The notes under the pieces were generated by a model. It had not been told where the DNA came from and did not search any database. It worked only from the letters and a program-made list of their open reading frames with translations. DNA of 64,000 nt, from contig CAKMRJ010005523.1 in assembly GCA_928212115.1 (NCBI GenBank), positions 242,959,019 to 243,023,018 of the forward strand. Direction: 5' to 3'. Position numbers and translations under genes: made by a program. This stretch comes from Lactuca virosa. Lineage: Eukaryota > Streptophyta > Magnoliopsida > Asterales > Asteraceae. Below are positions 57,385-64,000 of the stretch, piece after piece (the stretch's first letter is position 1; each line of letters begins with the position of its first letter).

Positions 57385-58110
57385 CACTTTGCATGTTTTG
57401 ACTTCCTGAATAACTAGTTTATTCAAACCATCCACAACCGATCATACTTTGGAAGTAGGTATTGAGGCAAGACTTTCATGAATGGGTCTATAGTTTGTCT
57501 AGGACAAAGTGGCTACAGTGTTCATGAGTGCTCCTGGAATAAGATTCGAGTATTGGATTCAACCCACACTCATTTGAATCACTTCATGGATTTTATCACG
57601 AGTGATCATGAGATGATAATATCTTATATTCTTCAAACGGAGACATGTGAGTTGTAGTTGCAAGTCGGTTGCACATTGACATATGTAAACGCACCAGTAA
57701 CTTGGTTGTTATAAAACATATTGTTGTGTGTAAGTTGATGAGTAAGTATAAGCGAGCATTAGGGTCGAAGTTTATCCATTCCTTTTACCCTTGGAGGGAT
57801 AAAAGCGATATTTGTGGGCCCCTCGATGATTTAGTGATGACACCCCTAAGTGCTTGGCCAAGCCTGGATTGATTTGATTTGTTCAATTAGTCAGTCGTCA
57901 TAAATTGGAAATCGGGAAACAACAGATGGACAGAGAGAATGATTATAATCCATGTCTCAGTCCATATGATATCTAGAATGGAGGAATATATGATCCCTTA
58001 TCTAATGGACACGTCATTTGACTAGGTCAGAGTTCGACAGCGGCTTTAAGAGCTACGATTGCTAGTCGGGATCTTGGATTCATACTTGAATAATAGTTTT
58101 AGACTTATCC
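57385..58110 (+). other. Outer copia 3' UTR
   Basis: It aligns with the inner copia 3' UTR in order (TTTGCATGTTTTGACTTCC, CACTTCATGGATTTTATC, GTGGGCCCCTCGATGATT) despite substantial divergence. Confidence 0.7.
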
Positions 58111-58121
58111 AAGTAGGAGAC
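58111..58121 (+). other. Polypurine tract, outer copia
   Basis: AAGTAGGAGAC before the 3' LTR; one transition relative to the inner copia PPT. Confidence 0.8.
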
Positions 58122-58907
58122 TGTTGGATTAGATGTCTTAGCCCATAACTATTATCGGTATGTACTCGACCCGAGAGTAGCATGGTCCATTTGGGTTTCA
58201 TGGCATCGGAACAATTGGATAGGCAAATGAGAAAAGGTTATTTATGATTTATATTAATATATTATAAGTTCTAATATATTAATATGAAATCATATTATTT
58301 AATTAGTATTGATCAAGAATTAATTTGGAATTAATTTTGTGGTCAAAAGAGACTAATTAAATATATGGGGATGTAAATCATTCATTCTTATATATGTGGG
58401 CTTGTGATCCATAGTCCTTCATGTTGGGCTTAACCCATGTGGTAACCCATGGATACTCCATGGAGGTTAAAACCCATGGATCATGAAGGAAATGGAAAGT
58501 CATGCACATTAGGGTTTACATGGTGTAACCCTAAATGAGCCACAATATATAAAGGCCCCCATGGTTCATGAAATGAGACTAGTGGAGACACAAAGAGGGC
58601 AAAGTCGATTTCATAGAGTGAACCAAGTAACCTCTTCTCAAGTTATTCCAATTGTTGGTGGTGTTGTGTGATTCCATTTGAGGTGCAACATTTGGGGCAC
58701 TAAGCTCTTAAAGGTTCAAGACTTCAAGCTCCATCAAAAGGTATGTCATCCAACTAGACTTTTGTAGTATAGATACTCCATTGCATGCTAGTTAGGATGA
58801 TGCTTTGGAATTTTGAATGTATGTATGTATAATAGAGAAAACATAGATCCAAAGCACATAGGGTTGCATGTACACCATAGGAGTTTTAGAATGCTCTAAA
58901 CCCATCA
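58122..58907 (+). mobile_element. Outer copia 3' LTR
   Basis: 786 bp, TGTTGGATTAGATGTC to AACCCATCA, then the AACTC target duplication. A 6-bp deletion near 58370 and about 20-25 substitutions separate it from the 5' LTR. Confidence 0.92.
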
Positions 58908-59768
58908 AACTCACCAACTCGCCAAGTTCACTCAGAATCCAGAAAGCGGAAAAAACCTTATCCAACTTGCCGAGTTGGCTAAGCAACTCGTCGAGTTCCT
59001 TCAGCCCTTTTCTCATTCAGACGCTTTCAAGCAAACCCAAGGCTCCAAACTGTAGATCTAGCCCCCTAGGGTGTAGTTATCACGTAAAGTTGCCAACTTT
59101 ACGTGCATGGAAGGCCTCAAGAGGCAAAAGCACCCATAATTAAGATTAGGAAGAGGTTTAGGGCATTGAGAAGGGCCAAGACTAGATAAAGTTGACAGCT
59201 TTATGTCCATGGGGCCTAGAGGAGTCCAGATCTGAGACCATGTCCTCATGACAAGCTCAAACCCGAGAATGACTCCATTTTGCTCCAATAATGACCATAT
59301 ACGTTCATAAGAGGAGATCTAAGAAATGGAAAGCCAAGGTAAAGACTTTTTACCTCCAAATGGTTGCTAACACAAAGTAGATGTCGGATCTACTGCTTCT
59401 CCCTTTGCTCCAACCTCTTCAAGCTCCAAGTTCCTTCACAACCACACCAAAATCACACTCCAAGGCTCTCACACACACTCAAGAAGGTATAAGGCTCGAA
59501 ATAAGGTTTATCTGGACAGTAAAGTAATAAGGCAGGTCGGTGAGGGGACTTAAGGTCCTTTAAATAGGGTGCAAACCCTAAAAATTAGGGTTTTCATGCA
59601 CAGCCTCAACTCGTCGAGTTAGAGTCCTCCAACTCGTCGAGTAGGTTCCATAAACCACGTGGCCTGATCATTTTCTACACGACGAGTTGGGGCCTCCAAC
59701 TCGTCGAGTAGGCCTTAAATGACGTATAAAAATTCTTGAAATTCATACCTGAAAATTGGGATGTTACA
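58908..59768 (-). mobile_element. Gypsy 3' LTR, PPT-proximal part
   Basis: It continues the LTR interrupted at 41005. On the minus strand it starts TGTAACATCCC at 59768. ACTCGTCGAGT palindromes cluster at 59607-59712 and 58917-59000. An inverted AAACCCTAA/TTAGGGTTT pair lies at 59573-59592, just upstream of a TATTTAAA box (59559-59566 on the minus strand). Confidence 0.9.
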
Positions 59769-59782
59769 ACTCTCCCCCACTT
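59769..59782 (-). other. Polypurine tract of the gypsy element
   Basis: The minus strand reads AAGTGGGGGAGAGT immediately before the LTR start TGTAACATCC. Confidence 0.9.
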
Positions 59783-59785
59783 GAA

Positions 59786-60109
59786 CTAGACTTCGTCCTC
59801 GAAGTCTGCTGTGGTGAACAACTCCGGATAATGCTCCCGCATCTCGGCCTCTAGCTCCCAAGTCCACTCGGATCCCTTCTGATGCTGCCGCTGTACCTTC
59901 ACCAAAGGTACTTCCTTGTTCCTCAAGACCTTCAGCTTTCTATCCAATATAGCTATGGGTCTCTCGACATAGTTCAGGTGCTCGTCCACCTGAATGTCAT
60001 CCAACGACATGACCGCATCCTCGTCTAATATGCACTTCCACAACTGTGAAACGTGGAAAGTGCTGTGAATCTGACTGAGCTCCTCCGGAAGATCCAGTCT
60101 ATACACCAC
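59786..60109 (-). pseudogene. Gypsy integrase C-terminus with chromodomain-like end
   Basis: Minus-strand reading gives YRLDLPEELSQIHSTFHVSQL (the conserved FHVS region after integrase). It continues into YVERPIAILDRKLKVLRN and GSEWTWELEAEMREHYPELF, which resembles the C-terminal chromodomain region of Tekay/Del-type chromoviruses that target integration to heterochromatin. It ends with a stop 17 bp before the PPT, its natural place. The join to 60183 passes a degraded GP-YI-PFRI patch with a stop. Confidence 0.85.
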
Positions 60110-60182
60110 CTTGCCAACCTGGCAATAATCCTGAATGGCCTGATGTATCAGGGACCCAACTTTCCCCTCTTCTTAAAATGGT

Positions 60183-61049
60183 TCACACCATGTCACCGAC
60201 CTGAAACTCCAACTCAAATCGGCGCCGGTCGGTGTAGCTCTTCTTCCGACTCTGAGCAGTCTGCAACCGCTGCCTGATCTGCTGTATCATCTCGGTAGTC
60301 TGCAGGACTACCTCGGTCTGAACCATTACCCTGTGACCAACCTCACCCCAACTGACGGGGGTACGACATCTCCATTCATCCAACAGCTCAAAAGGCAGAG
60401 AACCTACACTGGAGTCATAGCTGTTGTTGTAGGAGAACTCTACAAGGGGTAGATAGGAGTCCCAGCTCCCATCAAAGTCAATAACATAGGCATGTAACAT
60501 ATCCTCGAGGGTCTGTGTGGTCCGCTCACTCTGATCGTCTGTCTGCGGATGGTATACGGTGCTAAAATGTAGTCTCGTGCCCAGTTCTTCATGGAACTTC
60601 TGCCAGAAATGGGAGGTGAATCGTACATCATGGTCTGAGACAATAGAGACCGGCACCCCATGGCGAGCAACGATCTGACGGATATATACATCGGCCAACT
60701 TCTCGGCCGATGAACTCTCCTGAATGGCCAGGAAATGGGCGCTCTTGGTCAATCGATCCACGATGACCCATATAGCATCATATCTCTTCGCCGTCCTCGG
60801 CAACTTGGTGATAAAGTCCATCGTGATCTACTCCCATTTCCACATGGGAACCTCCAGAGGCTGCAGCTTGCCATGCGGCCTCTGGTGCTCGACCTTGACC
60901 ATCCTGCAGGTCAAACACCTCTCGACGTACCAAGCGATCTCCCTCTTCATGAACGGCCACCAGTAACTCAAACTCAGATCCCGGTACATTTTGGTGGCCC
61001 CCGGGTGAATAGAGAAGCGAGACTTATGAGCCTCCTCCAGTACAATCTG
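60183..61049 (-). pseudogene. Gypsy integrase
   Basis: From the solo LTR boundary at 61049 leftward on the minus strand: QIVLEEAHKSRFSIHPG and CLTCRMVKVEHQ (HHCC finger), a stop at about 60831 (E to TAG in KWE-ITM), then the core with MDFITKLP (Asp), VSDHDVRFTSHFW (Asp) and YHPQTDDQSERTTQTLEDML (Glu, with Gly to Asp in the usual QTDGQSER). It ends QVGDMV then a stop. This is the Ty3/gypsy integrase that joins element DNA to the genome. It is inactive from the stops. Confidence 0.92.
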
Positions 61050-62738
61050 TGTAACATCCCGACTCCCAGGTGCTTTATTTATTTATTTAACGAGTGACTC
61101 GACGAGTTGGGTGTTCGAATCATCGAGTACAGTTGGTTTGAGCACGTGGGTTTAAAGACCGACTCGACGAGTCAGGGAGCCGACTCGCCGAGTTGGCGCT
61201 GTGAGATGAAGCCCTAAATCCCCGGGTTTGGGGCCTATTTAAGAGAACTTATGTTCTTATTTGCGCCTCACCAGTTGCCTAGCCTCCCTGTGTGAAACCT
61301 TAAACGAGCGTAGTGAGCTAAGAGAGTCTCAAAGCTAATCTTGAGGAATTTTAGTGCATCTTTTGAGGAGAAGAGGAGTTTGTCCAGCAAGGAACAAGGA
61401 GGAACTGTGGGATCCAGGGCCAAGTCGTCCAAAGCTTCAAGTGGAAGGTAAAAAGCATGCACCTTTCTCATTTAATTGGTTAGATCTCATGGTTATGGAA
61501 GATTAGGGTTTCTACCACATTTTAATTGGGACTTCGAGCATACTGAGTTATCATGAGGTTTAGACCTCAGATCTGGACCTTGTGAGGTCCCTAAAGTCCA
61601 AAGGTCCCAACTTTATTCATCCATATGAGGGTTATTGTGCTTAACACTCTGTGAGAACATGTATTGGTATTTTGGAGCAAAAGTACCATGCATGAACATA
61701 AAGATCGAAGCTTAATGTAACAATCGAGTCATGGGATGCTAGATCTAGTGTTTGGAGCGATAGATCTACTTGAAAACGTCTGAATGAAAAATCAGATTGA
61801 AGGGACTTGCCGAGTCTATGAACTGACTCGACAAGGCGGTTAGGGTTTGTCCCGATGAGCTTGATCATGCGATAACTCACCGAATTGGAGGTCAACTCGT
61901 CGAGCTGAGCTGGACTTTCATGAGACTTCTGAGGAAAACGAGTGGACTCGACGAGTCACATAGATGTACTCGGCGAGTCGGTTCAAACATGGACTGCTGA
62001 CTCGGGCGTTGACTTCTATTGACTTTAGGGTTTTGGTCAAGACAGGGTTAAAAGAGCCATAGAGGGGTAAAATGGTCTTTTACCCATTCCAAGAGTTTGA
62101 CAGAAAGAGAATAACCTTGATTTATTTAAGAGTTGTGAATAGAGTATTAATTAGAGATAATTATCCTATGTGTTAGGCGGAGGCTAGTTCGAGATTCGTG
62201 TACGAGGTTATTACTTGCTTGTTTACGAGGTGAGTCTTCTCACTATACTTCACCTAGAGTGGTAATCATTGTGTGACCGGTGGGTCTTATGTGCTTATAT
62301 TGAGTATTGTGATATCATGCATTATGTCTTTGTGATTTGTTTATGTGTATTATTCTGAGCTTATTGAGTTAGGACCGGAGGGTCCACCCGAGTTACGGGA
62401 CCGGAGGGTCCCACTGAGACACATTGACCGGAGGGTCTTATTCGAGCAAAGCCATGAGAGGATAATGAGTTATGAGTGGTATTTTGGGGAAATCACTAAG
62501 CTTCGTGCTTACCATGTTATGTGATATGTGTTTCACGTACTTCTCAGGACCGCGGGAAGGCGCCGGTTTGATTGTACACCACTTGAGATGGAGTTTATGT
62601 TTTGAGGATCCTGGGTTATTAATTAAACAATTATGGAGTTGCGTTTGTAAATTAAATAAATGGGATTTTTGTGAAATGTGTTATAAGAATTATGTGATTA
62701 TAAAATGCAACATTTGTTTGAAAATTTACGGTGTTACA
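61050..62738 (+). mobile_element. Solo LTR (ACTCGNCGAGT type) in gypsy pol, TSD ATCTG/ATTTG
   Basis: It starts TGTAACATCCCGAC and ends CGGTGTTACA. Flanks ATCTG (61045-61049) and ATTTG (62739-62743) match at four of five bases. Removing it and one flank (1694 bp) restores the gypsy reading frame and the VRQIVL junction. It has palindromes such as GACTCGACGAGTC at about 61160 and 61940, TATTTAAG at 61236-61243, three GACCGGAGGGTC units at 62374-62437 and the CACTAAGCTTCGTGCTTAC block at 62494-62512. Confidence 0.9.
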
Positions 62739-62743
62739 ATTTG

Positions 62744-63406
62744 TCTGACCCCACCAAACATCGGAACCCATACCCGACCACAACGGGTCAACAATCCCCG
62801 ACTATCCTGCACAAATCGGGTAATCTCGCCCCTGATCCTCTCAAGCTTCCAGTTCTCTTGCCTCACACCCTCATCCTGAGCTTCCCTAATCAAGCTCACG
62901 AGTGGAGAATCCACAAATATCCTCATACATGCCGCTGGAATAGAAGATCCAGCCGACTTGCGGCTCTGGGCATCCGCCACAACATTCGATTCATCCGGAT
63001 GGTAAAGGATCTCGCAGTCATAATCCTTAACTACGTCCAGCCACATGTGCTGCCTCATGTTCATGTTCGGCTGATCCATGATGTGTCTCAAACTCTTGTG
63101 ATCCATTTATATGGTATAGCGGACCCCGTAGAGGTAATGTCTCCAGATCTTGAGAGCGAACACCACCACTCCCAACTCCAGATCATGTGTGGGATATCTC
63201 GACTCATGCGGCTTTAGCTGCCGCGAAGCATAGGCTATCACCCATCCCCTCTGCATGAGGACTGCTCCCAATCCGATGATCGATGCATCACAGAACACCA
63301 CAAAATCCTCAACTCCCTCAGGGAGTGTCAAAACTGGCGCCTTGCAGAGTCGCTGTCTCAGAGTCTCGAATGCAGTCTGCTGCTCAGGGCCCCACCAGAA
63401 ATCCAC
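62744..63406 (-). pseudogene. Gypsy RNase H and integrase-tether region
   Basis: Minus strand: MDFWWGPEQQTAFETLRQRL (RT-RNase H connection), VVFCDASIIGLGAVLMQ (RNase H Asp), YPTHDLELGVVVFALKIWRHY (Glu segment), an in-frame stop at about 63107-63109, MDHKSLRHI (Asp), then the tether with HPDESNVVADAQSRK. It is continuous in frame with RT to the right and, across the solo LTR, with integrase to the left. Confidence 0.92.
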
Positions 63407-64000
63407 CCCCTTCCGCGTCAGACGAGTGAGGGGTACTGTAATATTGGAGAAATCCTATATGAATCTCCGGTAGTACCCTGCCAATCCCAAAAAGCTCCTG
63501 ATATCCTAGGGAGATTTTGGAACCTCCCACTTTATAACCGCCTCGATCTTGGCCGGATCGACCAAAATCCCCTCCTGGTTAACGAGGTGTCCAAGGAACT
63601 GAACCTCTCGTAACCAAAACTCGCACTTCGAGAGCTTGGCATAAAGCCATTCTCGCCTCAGAACTCCCAAAAGCTCGCGAAGATGCTCCTCATGCTGCTC
63701 TATGGTCTTGGAATACACCAAGATATCATCTATGAACACGATGACTGAGCGATCGAGCATCGGTCGGCATACCCGATTCATCAGGTCCATAAATACTGCT
63801 GACGCGTTGGTGAGCCCAAATGGCATCACCACGAATTCGTAATATCCATAACGATTCCGAAACGCGGTCTTCTCCACGTCCTCCTCCCTAACCTTGACCT
63901 GATGGTACCCGGACCTCAAGTCTATCTTGGAGAACCAAGATGCTCCCTGTAGCTGATCAAAGAGATCATCAATCTCTGGAAGTGGATAACTGTTCTTCGC
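63407..64000 (-). pseudogene. Gypsy reverse transcriptase, cut by the window end
   Basis: Reading from the window edge on the minus strand: SYPLPEIDDLFDQLQ, DLRSGYHQVKVREEDVEKT (first catalytic Asp), FVVMPFGLTNASAVFMDLMN, VFIDDILVYSKT (the FIDD form of the catalytic box), CEFWLREVQFLGHLV and WEVPKSP. Two stops follow (after KSP at about 63503 and in the FI-DFSN segment near 63457) before RNase H. This is a Ty3/gypsy RT of chromovirus type. Gag, protease and the 5' LTR would lie beyond the window. Confidence 0.93.

Larger units (their letters stand above)
41006..58907 (+). mobile_element. Outer copia element, complete ends, TSD AACTC, carrying two insertions
   Basis: 5' LTR 41006-41798, PBS 41800-41811, leader, gag 45785-46480, decayed pol 54369-57380, 3' UTR, PPT 58111-58121, 3' LTR 58122-58907. 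AACTC flanks both ends (41001-41005 and 58908-58912). A solo LTR (43037-45423) sits in the leader and the inner copia (46515-54363) just after gag. Without insertions it would be about 7.7 kb. The two LTRs differ by roughly 20-25 substitutions and one 6-bp gap by eye, about 3%, yet pol is full of stops. It was probably already non-autonomous when it inserted. Confidence 0.92.

Noticed and set aside
1..64000. tRNA, rRNA or snoRNA genes
   Set aside because: No cloverleaf-like or rRNA-like segment noticed; the tRNA-related sequences are only primer-binding sites.

Overview
The window is plant nuclear DNA made almost entirely of nested transposable elements. I found no host gene, no structural RNA gene and no CRISPR array. 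Several LTR types carry clusters of ACTCG-N-CGAGT or GTACGC...GCGTAC near-palindromes, which I associate with lettuce (Lactuca) and other Asteraceae repeats. That attribution is inference from memory, not a search.

Layout, left to right. 1-1283 is the 3' part of a 'family A' LTR. 1285-3164 is a reverse-strand LTR. 3165-4865 is featureless. 4866-17547 is a decayed LINE, split at 7128 by a 7.4 kb composite LTR/copia insertion (7129-14492) flanked by the 5-bp target-site duplication (TSD) TTCTT. 17548-21141 is AT-rich and holds a hAT-type MITE, a long-TIR Mutator-like MITE and an AT/GA microsatellite. From 21142 there is a reverse-strand gypsy 3' LTR. An 'outer' copia element starts at 22241 within it. 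The outer copia contains a solo family A LTR and an 'inner' copia element that starts at 27729.

At 32432-32444 there is a run of exactly 13 N. Everything from 13636 to 32431 is then repeated almost base for base at 32445-51225. The differences are mainly homopolymer indels, and they pile up beside the N run. I read this as two overlapping contigs placed end to end by optical-map scaffolding, that is, a false 18.8 kb duplication. After the second copy the locus continues normally: inner copia 46515-54363 (TSD AATAC) inside outer copia 41006-58907 (TSD AACTC), inside the gypsy 3' LTR (39907-41005 plus 58908-59768). The gypsy pol follows on the minus strand to the window end and is itself cut by a solo LTR at 61050-62738.

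Relative age follows from nesting and LTR divergence. The gypsy element is oldest, then the outer copia (LTRs about 3% different by eye), then the inner copia (LTRs under 1% different). All polymerase genes are broken. The only tidy open frame in the outer copia is its short gag. The outer copia looks like a non-autonomous relative of the inner one that keeps the leader, gag, 3' UTR and LTRs while its pol has decayed.

The most interesting signal is in RNA structure. Both copia families carry long leaders with hairpins upstream of gag. One hairpin presents an apical ATTACGGCATNCC-type motif on a 17-18 bp stem. The stem sequence differs between families but pairing is kept, with G-U pairs. Three more hairpins with the same loop occur in the decayed 3' half of the outer element. 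This is a candidate structured cis-element (packaging, translation or dimerisation) that I do not recognise as described.
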